A stretch of DNA of 64,000 bases from Leptospira sp. (GCA_027533185.1 JAPZTS010000016.1:62001-126000), one strand, 5' to 3'; counted from the first letter of the stretch, positions 27,267 to 37,221 are shown. Program-made: numbers and translations. Notes: a model not told the origin generated them from the letters alone.

Positions 27267-28283
27267 TTAACGTATTTTTTCAGTTTCTAGGATTTTGCTG
27301 ATTGGGATTTCTATGAGTCCCGTGGAATGCATAAATTTAAGGTGGGTTTCCGTTTGACCAAGGATAACTCCCCTATATTCTGTCCCATCTTCCAAACGAA
27401 CCAATTCCAACCTTGAATATTCGGAATACAATTCAGCCTCTTTTGCCAAGGAAATTTGTGTTTGAAACGCTTTTAACTCACGATTCTCTTTTTCACTCAA
27501 TGGGACAATTTGGCTTGGCTTTTGAGAATCAGAAGAAAAAGAGATCTCTTCGTTAGCCTCTAACACCATATTCGAAACTGCTACACTTCCTTCCCGAACG
27601 GCAACAACTACTTCTCCTTTTACAAATCGAACGCTAAAGTTTGTTCCACGCACTTCTGTTTCCGTAGTACCAGAAACAAACGAAAACTCGCTCGATTTCC
27701 CAAGTTTACTGACTTGAGCAAAAACTTTTCCAGAAAGGATCTCAAATTTTTGAAATTGAGAATCTTGATTTTTTTCAATTTTAAGTACTTTCAGTTCAGA
27801 AGAATTTGCTAGGCGAACCCATGTTTGGTTCTCAAATTCTAGATCTATACTTCCATTTTTCCCCGTTCGCAAATGGTCTCCAGATTTTAAAACCATTCCC
27901 TTTTCTACTTTCGTTATGGATGATGGGTCAGAATCAGAAACGAATACAACTTCGCCCTTCACAGCGATCGTCTTTCCGTTTAACAATTCATTTGAAAGCA
28001 CTTCGGCGACTTCTACTTTTGTAACTTCGGAGTGTCCTTTGTCTTGGTTGGAATAGAAAACAAAACCTATTGAAGCTGCGGCCAGTAGCGCCCCACCGAT
28101 CCATTTCGCTTTCGAGCTTGAAAAAATAGAAACCACCGGAGTGGAATTGACAGTAGGAAAATACTCCAAATTCGGACTTTTTTTCAACACCTCGTCCCAA
28201 CTGGGGTATTTTGCATCCAGAGAAGCCTTAGATGGCTTTTGCAAAATAGATTCTATTTTATGGATCAATTTGTCGTCTGACAT
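27267..28283 (-). CDS. FecR-domain membrane protein
   Basis: 338 residues. A short cytoplasmic N-terminal part (about 60 residues) is followed by one membrane helix (WIGGALLAAASIGFVFY) and an extracytoplasmic FecR domain (KSGDHLRTGKNGSIDLEFENQTWVRLANSS, then FSVRFVKGEVVVAVREGSVAVSN). A C-terminal extension of about 80 residues ends in a beta-rich EYRGVILGQTETHLKF segment. Its ATG shares a base with the TGA of the ECF sigma gene, so it is probably the anti-sigma or signal-transducing partner. No TonB-dependent receptor is adjacent. Confidence 0.8.
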   Translation of the reverse strand: MSDDKLIHKIESILQKPSKASLDAKYPSWDEVLKKSPNLEYFPTVNSTPVVSIFSSSKAKWIGGALLAAASIGFVFYSNQDKGHSEVTKVEVAEVLSNELLNGKTIAVKGEVVFVSDSDPSSITKVEKGMVLKSGDHLRTGKNGSIDLEFENQTWVRLANSSELKVLKIEKNQDSQFQKFEILSGKVFAQVSKLGKSSEFSFVSGTTETEVRGTNFSVRFVKGEVVVAVREGSVAVSNMVLEANEEISFSSDSQKPSQIVPLSEKENRELKAFQTQISLAKEAELYSEYSRLELVRLEDGTEYRGVILGQTETHLKFMHSTGLIEIPISKILETEKIR

Positions 28284-28801
28284 CAGTCTGGTACCAAATT
28301 TTCCCTTTTTGCAATAGAAAGAATCTTTTCGTTGGCTCGAATCACCAAACGCGAAGCAGTTGAGACAGAAACATTTAAAATTTCGGCGATCTGTGCAAGT
28401 TGAAACCCCTCTACGTTTTTTAATAACAACGCGGATCGCTCTTCTTCTGAGAGTTCCTTTAAAAAAGAATACAATCTATCTTCTAAATCCTGGTATTCTG
28501 CATGAGTTTCTAAATCAGGGTTGTGGCTATGCAGTTCAATTTCTCCAGAAGAAAGCTCTTTTGAAGTAGAAAACTTCTTCGCATGGTTGATAGAGAGATT
28601 CCTTGCAATAGTGTACAAGACCATGATAGCTCGGTCTAGAGGTAGACCTGCGTTTCCATAGTGTTTGTGGAAACTTAAGAAGCTGTCTTGCATCAAATCC
28701 ATTGCTGTGTCCGCATTTTGAGTGTACTTATAGAGGAAGTCAAAGATCCTTTTATGAGACTTCTCATAAATTTCACTGAGATTGGTAACTTTATCCGGCA
28801 C
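28283..28801 (-). CDS. ECF-type RNA polymerase sigma factor
   Basis: About 172 residues if a GTG at 28801 is used; an upstream ATG at 28870 adds 23 hydrophobic residues that do not fit a sigma factor. Region 2 is IFDFLYKYTQNADTAMDLMQDSFLSF, and region 4 is LSEEERSALLLKNVEGFQLAQIAEILNVSVSTASRLVIRANEKIL, a standard helix-turn-helix. It would direct transcription of a specific regulon under control of the coupled FecR protein. The N-terminal start is the main uncertainty. Confidence 0.85.
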   Translation of the reverse strand: MPDKVTNLSEIYEKSHKRIFDFLYKYTQNADTAMDLMQDSFLSFHKHYGNAGLPLDRAIMVLYTIARNLSINHAKKFSTSKELSSGEIELHSHNPDLETHAEYQDLEDRLYSFLKELSEEERSALLLKNVEGFQLAQIAEILNVSVSTASRLVIRANEKILSIAKRENLVPD

Positions 28802-28899
28802 AAGGATAACTGTGCTTAGAAAAACTGCCAAAATACAAGTAAAATCCCATCCTCTATCATGGTAAAACAAATCGTGATTGTGGTTTTCTCACAAAAAAT

Positions 28900-30303
28900 T
28901 TATTTTTCTTTCGCCAATGCGGAATTTGCAGCATTTTTGTAGGCACCAATCATGGTTGGATAGTTAAAAATATGTTCTGTAAAGTACTCGATCGGAGCTT
29001 TTAGATTTACAACGCATTGCCCAAGGGCAATCAGCTCCGTCGCCTTATCAGAAATGATATGTATTCCGAGCACCCGCCGCGTAGGTTTTTCATAGAGTAT
29101 TTTTAAAAGCCCAACCTGGTCCCCGCTGATCTGAGCCCTAGTAATCGTATCAAATCGCGCGACCCCAACTCCATAATCAATATTTCTTTCTTTCAGAGCC
29201 TCTTCTGTGGGACCGATTGTCGCAATTTCGGGAAGAGTATAGATCCCAATCGGGAATTCTTCAGATTTGAGTGGGTGAGGATTGCCACCAAACATATGTT
29301 TTGCCACGAAACTTCCCTGAAACATCGAAACCGAAGCTAAACTTGGAAATCCGATCACGTCTCCACAAGCGTAAATATTAGGCACGTTAGTTTGGTAGTT
29401 TTGGTTGACAGGGATTTGCTTTCGATCATTGGGAACAATGCCAACTAAATCCAATCCAATATTGTCAACATTACCAAATCTTCCTCTGGAGATCAATACT
29501 TGATTTACGCGGATCAATTCACCTTTGTTTGTTGTTAATTCAAATCCAATTTCATCTGAAATCTTTTTGTAATTGGTTATAGAAGAACTCGTATGGATTT
29601 TAATTCCAGCCATTTGCATGTATCGCGTCATTTCACTTGAAACTTCATGATCTAAAAAGCCGAGAATTCGATCCTGCGAATCTAGAAGATGCACTTGGAT
29701 TCCAATATGTGAAAAGATGGTAGCATATTCGGATCCGATAATTCCTGCTCCTACAACAGCAATCGAACTGGGAAGGTTTTTTATCGAAAAGAGTCCATCA
29801 CTATCGTAGACCAGGCCATCCTCGAATGGTATATTTTCGTTAGGTGGTCGTCTTGGGCTACTCCCAGTTGCGATACAAATGAATTCTGTTTCGTATATTT
29901 TTTTACGACCGGAGACATCAGTCAGTTCAACATGGTGTGGATCAACGATCTTCCCCCACCCCGTTAGTGTAGTCACTCGGTTTTCCGTCATTTGTTCTCT
30001 AGTGACATCTTCTTCTTTTTCGATGACAGTTGAGGCGCGGAACATCAATTCTTGCAGTGTAAGTTGCGTTGCTTTGGGTGTCTGCATCCCATGTAAATTG
30101 GAAAGATTGAGGTTTCGATAGAATCTACTGGTCTCTTGAAGGGACTTAGATGGGATTGTACCCCAATGGACACAGCCTCCACCGAGAAAGGGATCCTTTT
30201 CTATGATGGCGGCTTTTTTGCCCATTTTACTGGCTTGGATGGCACATTTTTGGGCAGCAGGCCCCCCGCCGATAGCGATTACATCAAATCGATTGATAGA
30301 CAT
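28900..30303 (-). CDS. sthA: Soluble pyridine nucleotide transhydrogenase
   Basis: 467 residues, flavoprotein disulfide-reductase fold. The FAD site is AIGGGPAAQKCAIQA. The redox block reads GGGCVHWGTIPSK: C44 is kept but the second cysteine is T49, as in SthA rather than lipoamide dehydrogenase. The NAD(P) site is VVGAGIIGSEYATIF, and the C-terminal block FNYPTMIGAY also follows SthA instead of the HxHPT of Lpd. The enzyme equilibrates NADPH and NADH. It is divergent from the cyclase gene. Confidence 0.88.
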   Translation of the reverse strand: MSINRFDVIAIGGGPAAQKCAIQASKMGKKAAIIEKDPFLGGGCVHWGTIPSKSLQETSRFYRNLNLSNLHGMQTPKATQLTLQELMFRASTVIEKEEDVTREQMTENRVTTLTGWGKIVDPHHVELTDVSGRKKIYETEFICIATGSSPRRPPNENIPFEDGLVYDSDGLFSIKNLPSSIAVVGAGIIGSEYATIFSHIGIQVHLLDSQDRILGFLDHEVSSEMTRYMQMAGIKIHTSSSITNYKKISDEIGFELTTNKGELIRVNQVLISRGRFGNVDNIGLDLVGIVPNDRKQIPVNQNYQTNVPNIYACGDVIGFPSLASVSMFQGSFVAKHMFGGNPHPLKSEEFPIGIYTLPEIATIGPTEEALKERNIDYGVGVARFDTITRAQISGDQVGLLKILYEKPTRRVLGIHIISDKATELIALGQCVVNLKAPIEYFTEHIFNYPTMIGAYKNAANSALAKEK

Positions 30304-30432
30304 GAATGGAAAGAGGATTATTTTGGAGGAGAATTAGGCAAGCAAATTTCAAGCTCTCACCTAACAGGAGCTTAGATCCATTAAAAAAGTCCTTGCAAGT
30401 GGCCGATTTTGTTCCGTACTATGCACATCCCC

Positions 30433-33285
30433 ATGAAGGTTTTATCAACGCCACTCCAAGTTTTATCTGACATCTGGAAAATACTATCAGGAGGGATACG
30501 AGCAAAACTCGCCTGGTTTACGGGCACTCTGATTGCACTCACCATTTTTTTGTTGTCTCTACTAACAGTAAAACAGCAGACAGAGATTCTCACCGAAAGT
30601 TACGAAAAGCAAGCTGCTGTTTCTAAAAACTTTATCGCAAGTTTGGTGACGGAAATCGAAACCATATCACAAAATATGATTCGAGTTGAAGAGTTTAAAT
30701 CTCGAATCGAAAGGCAAAAGGAAGAATTAAAAAAGTACAAAACCACGAAAGTCGTATCGCAAGAAAAGACGGTTTCCGTTTTTGGCTTTAAGACCAACCT
30801 ATTCGGGTCTTTAGGCCAACAAAAAGTGGTTCGCAAAGTAGATAGTTTTTTCTCTGTGTATCTCACTCCTGAAGATGTTAAAATTCTAGAGAAAGAAATC
30901 AAACAACAACTGAACGAAGCCGCAAACCAGAATCTTCCAGAGAAAGATTGGCAGAACCTAGTGAAACTAGCTAAAGCATTTGTAAAGGCAGAAGAGGCAT
31001 ACTCAGATCTTCAGAAGAAAATCGAATCTGAAGCCAATCCAGAAGTTACCTCAAATTCAAACCCAAATGCACCGGCAGAGAAGGATCAGAAGGCGAAAAA
31101 AGAGACAAAGAAAAAAATCGATTATGAAAGTTTAAAAAAACAAGCACAAAAGAACATCCGTGACGGAAGATCCAAACTGGACCGTGCAATTGGAAGGCTG
31201 TATGCAGATTCAAAAAAGAGAAAATTAGAAGAGCTCGGTCTCGACACAAAACTTTTTCGAATACAGACATTCCCAACGTCTGCGATTGTTGATGGGGAAA
31301 CGACGATTGCATCCTTTGACACAAAGTTCATAGATGATAAAAGTGCCATCGCTCAGTTTGTTGACTTACCTGAAATGGAAGAAGGACTACTCAGTGCTTT
31401 TTCTGAAGTAAACCAAAATACAGGAGCAAAACAAGTAGGAGAAGAGTCCGTATTCCAATGGGAAAATCGAGAGATCCAATCCTCACACTCCCCATTGTAT
31501 CGAAACCCTAATTCTACGCGGAGAGCATTTCGTATAATTTTCGCTAAACAAGATTTAGGCGAATTTGATACATTTGTCGAAGAAGATGACAAAATCGTTG
31601 CGGATCTCAAAATCCTTATCCCAAAGATAAAAGAGAGGCTGAAAGTTTTAAAAAATTCAAAACCTCCTATTCCTCCTTCCAGGGATAAAATTTTTGCTGC
31701 CCTTTACAAGGATTACACAAATCTAATCGAAAAAAGAGAACTAAGTTTTGATAAAATTCTTACGGAAGAAATTCAATCGAATCCAAAATTTGAAAGTTGG
31801 GAAAGCCTACGGAGTTTACGAGACTCCGCTTTAGAAGATTGGATTTTACTGAAATTTAAATCCGACCAATCGGAATATGAAAAATACTACCAAAGTCCAG
31901 AAGATAGAGAGCTCCATCGAAAAAGGTGGAAAGCAATACGTAAGTGGATTAGTTCCGCCGAACAAGAAACTCCCACAAAAGAACTCAAACGATTATTCCC
32001 GGACGGAAGCATTGGTAACTCTCGGAGTGAAGCAGAGGAAATCCTCTGGAAGTTGGATAGTTTACCTTTATATAGCGAAGAATCAATTGCTAATTTTGTT
32101 TTAAAATCCAATTTCTCTGGACTTGTACGAACGCTTGTGGATCGCACAGAAGGCATTCAGGCTATCCGTGACAATCGAAATCAAATTGTATACACAGCGA
32201 TTACAATCTGTGGCATAGCAATTCTCTTTGCGATTTTTATCTCGGGTGTTGTGGTGCAAAAAATTCGAAAGATCATACGCAGTGCCGAAGATGTCGGAAA
32301 AGGAAATTTAAATGTCGAGTTTGAACACGGCGGAAATGATGAATTTGGAAATCTAACGATCGCTCTTAACTCGATGGTTTCTGGTCTGAAAGACCGCGAA
32401 AAGATGCGAGGGGTTTTAGGGAGTATGGTGGACCCGGTTGTCGTAACCGAGGCTCTAAAAGACCTCGAGAAACTAAAACGTGGAAGTGAAAAAATCATCA
32501 CTGCATTCTTTTCGGATATTGCTGGGTTTAGTGCAATTTCTGAAAAGCTAAGTTCTGTCGATCTTGCAAAACTTCTCAATGAATACCTATCAGCAATGAC
32601 AATCATCTTAAAAAAACACGACGGTGTTTTGGATAAATATATTGGGGATGCTATCGTTGGGATTTTTAATGCACCTTTGGATGTCGAAGAACATTGTCTA
32701 AAGGCAGCTACGGCTAGCCTCGAAATGGTCCAAAAACTCGAAGAATTAAAATCTAAATGGAAATCAGAAAATAGTTATATTGAAGAGGCTCAAAATATGA
32801 GTTTCCGAATCGGCTTAAACGTGGGTTATGCGAAAGTTGGTTTTATGGGAACCGATGCCCTCGCCTCCTATACAATGATGGGAGATACAGTTAACTTGGC
32901 AGCAAGATTGGAAGCTGCTGGCAAAGATTACAATGTGAAGATTTTAGCATCTGAATTTGTCATGGATGCGGTGAAAGATTCTATCTTTGCAAGGAGACTG
33001 GATTTTGTCCGTGTAAAAGGGAAACAAAAACCTGTGACTCTTTATGAGATTCGAGCAATTTTGGGAACAGAGTCGGAAGATGAAAAAAAGTTCGTTACCG
33101 ATTATGAAGAAGCCCTGTTCCAATACCAAAGTCGTCACTTTACAGAGGCAAAAATTTCGTTTTTACGACTTGTAGATAAAACGAAGGACAAAGCTTCAAA
33201 AGTACTTGCGGAACGTTGTGACTACTACATTCAAAACCCGCCTCCCACGGATTGGGATGGTGCATTTACTCGAACAAAAAAATAA
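30433..33285 (+). CDS. Membrane class III adenylate/guanylate cyclase with HAMP domain
   Basis: 950 residues from the ATG at 30433 (an ATG at 30421 is also possible). TM1 is near residues 20-40, then about 540 residues of charged, helical extracytoplasmic sequence, TM2 near 585-605, HAMP (RSAEDVGKGNLNVEFEHG), and the cyclase. Catalytic residues are present: metal Asp in FFSDIAGF and in YIGDAIVGIF, base-recognising Lys in DKYIGD and Thr in ASYTMMGD, and Asn/Arg in VNLAARLE. This is a complete class IIIb-like set, so it should make cAMP. Upstream, TTGCAA (30393) and TACTAT (30417) with an 18-base spacer could form a promoter giving a nearly leaderless message. Confidence 0.85.
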   Translation: MKVLSTPLQVLSDIWKILSGGIRAKLAWFTGTLIALTIFLLSLLTVKQQTEILTESYEKQAAVSKNFIASLVTEIETISQNMIRVEEFKSRIERQKEELKKYKTTKVVSQEKTVSVFGFKTNLFGSLGQQKVVRKVDSFFSVYLTPEDVKILEKEIKQQLNEAANQNLPEKDWQNLVKLAKAFVKAEEAYSDLQKKIESEANPEVTSNSNPNAPAEKDQKAKKETKKKIDYESLKKQAQKNIRDGRSKLDRAIGRLYADSKKRKLEELGLDTKLFRIQTFPTSAIVDGETTIASFDTKFIDDKSAIAQFVDLPEMEEGLLSAFSEVNQNTGAKQVGEESVFQWENREIQSSHSPLYRNPNSTRRAFRIIFAKQDLGEFDTFVEEDDKIVADLKILIPKIKERLKVLKNSKPPIPPSRDKIFAALYKDYTNLIEKRELSFDKILTEEIQSNPKFESWESLRSLRDSALEDWILLKFKSDQSEYEKYYQSPEDRELHRKRWKAIRKWISSAEQETPTKELKRLFPDGSIGNSRSEAEEILWKLDSLPLYSEESIANFVLKSNFSGLVRTLVDRTEGIQAIRDNRNQIVYTAITICGIAILFAIFISGVVVQKIRKIIRSAEDVGKGNLNVEFEHGGNDEFGNLTIALNSMVSGLKDREKMRGVLGSMVDPVVVTEALKDLEKLKRGSEKIITAFFSDIAGFSAISEKLSSVDLAKLLNEYLSAMTIILKKHDGVLDKYIGDAIVGIFNAPLDVEEHCLKAATASLEMVQKLEELKSKWKSENSYIEEAQNMSFRIGLNVGYAKVGFMGTDALASYTMMGDTVNLAARLEAAGKDYNVKILASEFVMDAVKDSIFARRLDFVRVKGKQKPVTLYEIRAILGTESEDEKKFVTDYEEALFQYQSRHFTEAKISFLRLVDKTKDKASKVLAERCDYYIQNPPPTDWDGAFTRTKK

Positions 33286-33298
33286 TTTCTAGGAATTT

Positions 33299-33712
33299 AT
33301 GAAAATAACTCTTAAAAGAATCGAAAGTCCATTTGTCCTTCAGGCAGAAAATGAACAAGGAAATCAAATTTTAATCGACGCCTCACCAGATATAGGTGGG
33401 ACAAATAAAGGGCCAAGGCCGATGGAGTTGTTGCTCATGGGTCTCGGTGGTTGTACGAGTATAGATGTTCTTATGATACTCCAAAAACAAAAATTGATCG
33501 TCGTGGATTACTCTGTTGAAGTGGTAGGTGAACGCGAACAAGTAGACCAAGTAAAACTTTTTAAAGATATCCACCTAACATTTCATATCAAAGGACCCTT
33601 TGAAGTTCAGAATGCGAAAAGAGCTATCGATCTAAGTTTAGAAAAATACTGCTCGGTTGCAAAAACATTAGAAAAAACTGCAAAAATCACCTACACTCTT
33701 TTAGAAGTATAA
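33299..33712 (+). CDS. OsmC/YhfA-family redox protein
   Basis: 137 residues. The two conserved cysteines of the family are in GGCTSIDV and KYCSVAKT, with the GPRPMELLLMGLGG block before the first. OsmC-type proteins are thiol-dependent peroxidases acting on organic hydroperoxides; the short YhfA-like branch is less well studied. The gene begins 13 bases after the cyclase stop, with an AGGA site, so it probably shares that transcript. Confidence 0.85.
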   Translation: MKITLKRIESPFVLQAENEQGNQILIDASPDIGGTNKGPRPMELLLMGLGGCTSIDVLMILQKQKLIVVDYSVEVVGEREQVDQVKLFKDIHLTFHIKGPFEVQNAKRAIDLSLEKYCSVAKTLEKTAKITYTLLEV

Positions 33713-33732
33713 GTGATTACGCACCTAAATCC

Positions 33733-34506
33733 CTATTTCCTTTCGTTTAACGACCAACTATATTCAAGATATTTGATATTTGCATTTGGGTCGATTTTAT
33801 CGGAAAAACCAACCTGCACAAATTCTATTAAACTACCTTTTTTTGTAAAATCTCCTTGGAACCAATTGAAGATTTGGCTAAGATACAAAGTGTTCTTTGC
33901 TTTATCATAGTAGTTCTTTTTCGGATCCTTTAGAAAATTCAATTTCCCCTCGTTCAATTGGGTATCCAAATCTTTTGGAGTGTAAGCCTTGGCGACAAGT
34001 TGAGGACAGCCGATTGAGGCACAGACGATCGCAAAATGGATCCTAGGTTCAGAAAAATCTTTCCTTAGTTTTTCATGTTCAATCCAATCTAAATGTCTTT
34101 TTTTCCCTAATAGAGTGAAAAATTCTTTTTTCCAGGGTGTCCCCCGAACAAGATTTAAAGTTGAAATTGGTGAACCTATATCCGTGATGCTTGAAATCGG
34201 GTAGTTGTCTAAAATCAGCTTGATGGTAAATGCATTGTATGCGTTGATAAGAAATGCGAGTTTTTCTTTCTCGCTGAACGTATTATAGTCGGATTCTGAA
34301 ACTTTGGACAGACTGTCCAAATATTTAGTGAGTGCAACTTCATCCGATTGGAATCCTTTATAGGAGACAAGTCCTCCCGAAACGTATTTTTTTAAAAGGA
34401 CATCGAACTCTGAGTGTTTGTGGTCAAAACTCGCAGCAAAACTTGGGGTTGCCATAAAAATTAGGAAAAACAACAGAGTTAGAGTTTTGGTGGAAATATG
34501 CTTCAT
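33733..34506 (-). CDS. DUF547 domain protein, exported
   Basis: 257 residues with a signal peptide (LTLLFFLIFMATPSFAAS). The DUF547 pattern is clear: EKLAFLINAYNAFTIKLIL, SITDIG, and HFAIVCASIGCPQL, whose Cys and His residues are conserved in the family and suggest a transglutaminase-like fold (inference). No activity is established. It is convergent with the OsmC gene and divergent from the phosphatidyltransferase gene. Confidence 0.8.
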   Translation of the reverse strand: MKHISTKTLTLLFFLIFMATPSFAASFDHKHSEFDVLLKKYVSGGLVSYKGFQSDEVALTKYLDSLSKVSESDYNTFSEKEKLAFLINAYNAFTIKLILDNYPISSITDIGSPISTLNLVRGTPWKKEFFTLLGKKRHLDWIEHEKLRKDFSEPRIHFAIVCASIGCPQLVAKAYTPKDLDTQLNEGKLNFLKDPKKNYYDKAKNTLYLSQIFNWFQGDFTKKGSLIEFVQVGFSDKIDPNANIKYLEYSWSLNERK

Positions 34507-34558
34507 GTTGTTTAGACTTCTTCTAATAAAATTTGAATCTAAAGAAGAAAAAATTCGA

Positions 34559-34587
34559 TTGTGGTGTTGAAAAGATTGGCATAGAAT
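34559..34587 (+). promoter_or_regulatory. Possible sigma-70 promoter
   Basis: TTGTGG at 34559-34564 and TAGAAT at 34582-34587 are separated by 17 bases, 30 bases before the ATG of the CDP-alcohol phosphotransferase gene at 34618. A GAGGGAG ribosome site lies between them and the start. The spacing is ideal but both hexamers are imperfect. Confidence 0.35.
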
Positions 34588-34617
34588 TTAAGTTTCAGAG
34601 GGAGTTGGAACTTAAAA

Positions 34618-35196
34618 ATGTTAGCAAAAAACTATTTTTCTGTACCGAACTTAATAACTAGTTCTCGTGTCCTGTTGCTTCCATTAGCCATTTATCTTTT
34701 GAATTTGAGAGTATTGAATCTTTCTATTCTAGTTCTTTTTTGGATCTTTCTCTCTGATTTTTTTGATGGCTATCTTGCAAGAAAATGGAACCAAACGTCC
34801 ACATTTGGCTCCATTTTGGATCCAATCGCTGACAAATTAGTTGTTTTAAGTTTATTGGGATTTTTGTTTCTAAAGGGATTTTGTCCCTTCTGGTACATTA
34901 GTATCGTTATTCTTCGAAATTTATCTCAACTAACAGTTGTTCCGGTGTTGATTTGGTGGAAACAAATCCTTTTTTTTGTAAAACCCAAATTCCTTCCAAA
35001 ACTTGCGACAGCTTTAGGTTTTTTGAATTTGGCCATTTTAGGAATTTTGTTTTTTCGAGAAGATAGCAAATCCTTAGAAAACATTGGTCTCACCCTGCTC
35101 CTTTCCATAAGTGCAGTTCTAGAAGTGCAAATTCTTTTCAGTTTTTGGCCTAGGATGATTCAAATCTATCAAAAAAAACACGACACATTCGAATAA
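34618..35196 (+). CDS. CDP-alcohol phosphatidyltransferase family membrane protein
   Basis: 192 residues with about five membrane helices. The signature DGx2ARx8Gx3Dx3D is exact: [23 protein letters not shown] at about residues 44-66. Members use CDP-diacylglycerol to make phosphatidylglycerol phosphate, phosphatidylserine and similar lipids. The N terminus ([21 protein letters not shown]) is like PgsA, so phosphatidylglycerophosphate synthase is the best guess, but a genome may carry several members. The symporter gene follows after three bases. Confidence 0.8.
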   Translation: MLAKNYFSVPNLITSSRVLLLPLAIYLLNLRVLNLSILVLFWIFLSDFFDGYLARKWNQTSTFGSILDPIADKLVVLSLLGFLFLKGFCPFWYISIVILRNLSQLTVVPVLIWWKQILFFVKPKFLPKLATALGFLNLAILGILFFREDSKSLENIGLTLLLSISAVLEVQILFSFWPRMIQIYQKKHDTFE

Positions 35197-35199
35197 TAT

Positions 35200-36534
35200 A
35201 TGTTTGTATTAATCTTATTTTTGATTTTTTTGAGTTTTATTAGTTTGTTTTTCGGATGGAAAACAAAAACAGAAAAAGACTACCTTTTTAATTCTAAAAA
35301 AACGAAACTCCTTCCACTTCTTGCAACTTTGGTAATGACCGAGTTCAACCCAGCAACGCTAATTGGATTTTCAAGTTTAGGTGCAAGTGTTGGTGCTTTT
35401 GGACTGCTACTCCCTTTTGTATTTTTGATTGGACTAAGTTTTTATGCTTTTGCAGTAGCTAAAGAATGGAAACGCTGGGATGGCTACTCCGTGTCCGAAC
35501 TTTTTACCAAACGATATGGTAGAGGCCTTGGCATTTTTTCATCTATATCTTTGTTAGTTGCAATGATTGGATTCGGCGCGTCTTACTTGAAGGCGATGTA
35601 TTTAGTTGTTTCTACTGTTTTTCCCGAAATAAATTCGGCTTATTTTAGCGGGATTACGATTCTGATTTTGATGGTTTGGAACCTGAGAGGCGGACTTCGT
35701 TCGATAATTTTTTTGGACCTAGTGAGTTTTTTTGCCTCCATAATTCTGTTTGGTGTAATTCTTTATTTTTCTAAATACAATTCTGGAGACGGATTTAAAT
35801 ATCTCCTGGAACCAGTCCAATCGAACGCACTGAGTCTTCCTTTTTTCCTATCTTTGGTTATTCTGACAATGTTTACATATATTGCCGCACCGTGGTATGG
35901 ACAAAAAATTTTTTCCGCACAGTCGGAACCAACTGCCTTTAAAGCAGTTCTTTTAAGTGCTTTCTTTGTTTTTCTATTTTACTCGATTCCAATCTTTGTA
36001 TTAATACCGGAAGTAAATTCTTATCCAGTCTCTCTACCTAAATTTTTACAAAGCAAACTTCCAATGGGATGGATGTATCTGTCCCAAGGAATTTTGTTTG
36101 CAATTGGTGTTACAACTTTATCTGGACTTTGGAGTTCCGCATCATCTATGTTTATTGGAGATTTTTTGGAAAAAAAAGAGACCTCCTCCAAAAACAGAGC
36201 GAGTTTTGTATTCTTTGTATTTGGGGTGTTGTCCTTTTTAGTATCTGAAATTTTAAATGAGTCAGTGTTAAACCAATTGATCTTGGCAAATATTCCAGTC
36301 TTTGCTCTCAGCTTTTCTCTTTTGGCAGGCTTTCATTGGAAACAAGCAACCAAACTTTCTGCTTATCTATCAAGTATCGTCGGGCTAACTTGGGGAGTAT
36401 TCTGTTATTTTTACTTTGGAAATGAAGGCAACTATGTAGTCTACTGGGTATTGTGGGGACTGCCGATGATCTTTGTAGTAGGGATCCTAACAACTTTAAT
36501 CCAAAGATTCAACCATTTAGGACAGACTGTTTAG
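35200..36534 (+). CDS. Sodium:solute symporter family protein
   Basis: 444 residues with about thirteen hydrophobic segments. The N-terminal LLATLVMTEFNPATLIGFSSLGASVGAF and later MVWNLRGGLRSIIFLDLVSF and GVTTLSGLWSSASSM follow the sodium/solute symporter (SSS) arrangement. The substrate cannot be read from the sequence. It is probably co-transcribed with the preceding lipid enzyme. Its last codons overlap the convergent esterase gene by 18 bases. Confidence 0.75.
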   Translation: MFVLILFLIFLSFISLFFGWKTKTEKDYLFNSKKTKLLPLLATLVMTEFNPATLIGFSSLGASVGAFGLLLPFVFLIGLSFYAFAVAKEWKRWDGYSVSELFTKRYGRGLGIFSSISLLVAMIGFGASYLKAMYLVVSTVFPEINSAYFSGITILILMVWNLRGGLRSIIFLDLVSFFASIILFGVILYFSKYNSGDGFKYLLEPVQSNALSLPFFLSLVILTMFTYIAAPWYGQKIFSAQSEPTAFKAVLLSAFFVFLFYSIPIFVLIPEVNSYPVSLPKFLQSKLPMGWMYLSQGILFAIGVTTLSGLWSSASSMFIGDFLEKKETSSKNRASFVFFVFGVLSFLVSEILNESVLNQLILANIPVFALSFSLLAGFHWKQATKLSAYLSSIVGLTWGVFCYFYFGNEGNYVVYWVLWGLPMIFVVGILTTLIQRFNHLGQTV

Positions 36535-37221
36535 GTATCTACTAATACCCTGAATGACGACCTGCGGTATTTCATGCCCTCCAGAAAATCCAACAAATTC
36601 ACCTAGAAGTCCAGCGTCTCGTAAAAGTTTTTCTAGTCTTTTTGCATTCGCATAACCAAGGACAGGGTCCCTGTCTCCATGGGATTGAAAGAAGCGCAAA
36701 TTGCTATGTTTTTTAGCAAGTTCTCCCCAAAGAGTTTGGTTTAAAAGAGTTCCACTTAAAACCATAAGGCCTTTGGGACTTTTTTGGGACCTTAAACTTA
36801 AATCACAAGACAACATCGCGCCTTGAGAAAACCCGCCAATGATGATTTGATCGAAAGGAACACCCAAGGCATCTAACATGAGTAATGCGGATTGTCTAGC
36901 AATTTCTAACCCATCTGGTTCTTTATCTGCTAAATCTCGAAAATCACCTCTTTGCATGGCTTCTTGCAATGCGACTATATCAATAGGGAACCATGCTCTT
37001 CCAAAGTAACCTGGCATGATCGGTATACTCAAATGGCCATGAGGGAAAACCCAATTGAACTTCTGCTCTGTTATGAGAACTTCATGTAAAGGATACAAAT
37101 CAAAAGCACTTGCACCATAGCCATGAAATAAAACAACAGTTGGTGCATTTGGGTCACCGTGGACTCGCAAAACTTTTAGTGGGCCTAAATCTTCTAATTG
37201 GTCTTCTACATCATCTATCAT
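36517..37221 (-). CDS. Carboxylesterase/phospholipase-type alpha/beta hydrolase
   Basis: 234 residues. The catalytic serine is in GGFSQGAM, the aspartate in SHGDRDPVLGY and the histidine in SGGHEIP, as in the phospholipase/carboxylesterase (YpfH, thioesterase-like) family. LFHGYGASAFDLYPL supplies the oxyanion hole. It probably cleaves acyl esters in the cytoplasm; the substrate is unknown. It starts one base after the dinB stop on the same strand and so follows it in an operon. Confidence 0.85.
   Translation of the reverse strand: MIDDVEDQLEDLGPLKVLRVHGDPNAPTVVLFHGYGASAFDLYPLHEVLITEQKFNWVFPHGHLSIPIMPGYFGRAWFPIDIVALQEAMQRGDFRDLADKEPDGLEIARQSALLMLDALGVPFDQIIIGGFSQGAMLSCDLSLRSQKSPKGLMVLSGTLLNQTLWGELAKKHSNLRFFQSHGDRDPVLGYANAKRLEKLLRDAGLLGEFVGFSGGHEIPQVVIQGISRYLNSLS

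Noticed and set aside
31046..31349. Overlapping antisense frames in the cyclase gene
   Set aside because: They are a by-product of Lys/Glu-rich coding sequence; no motif or ribosome site.
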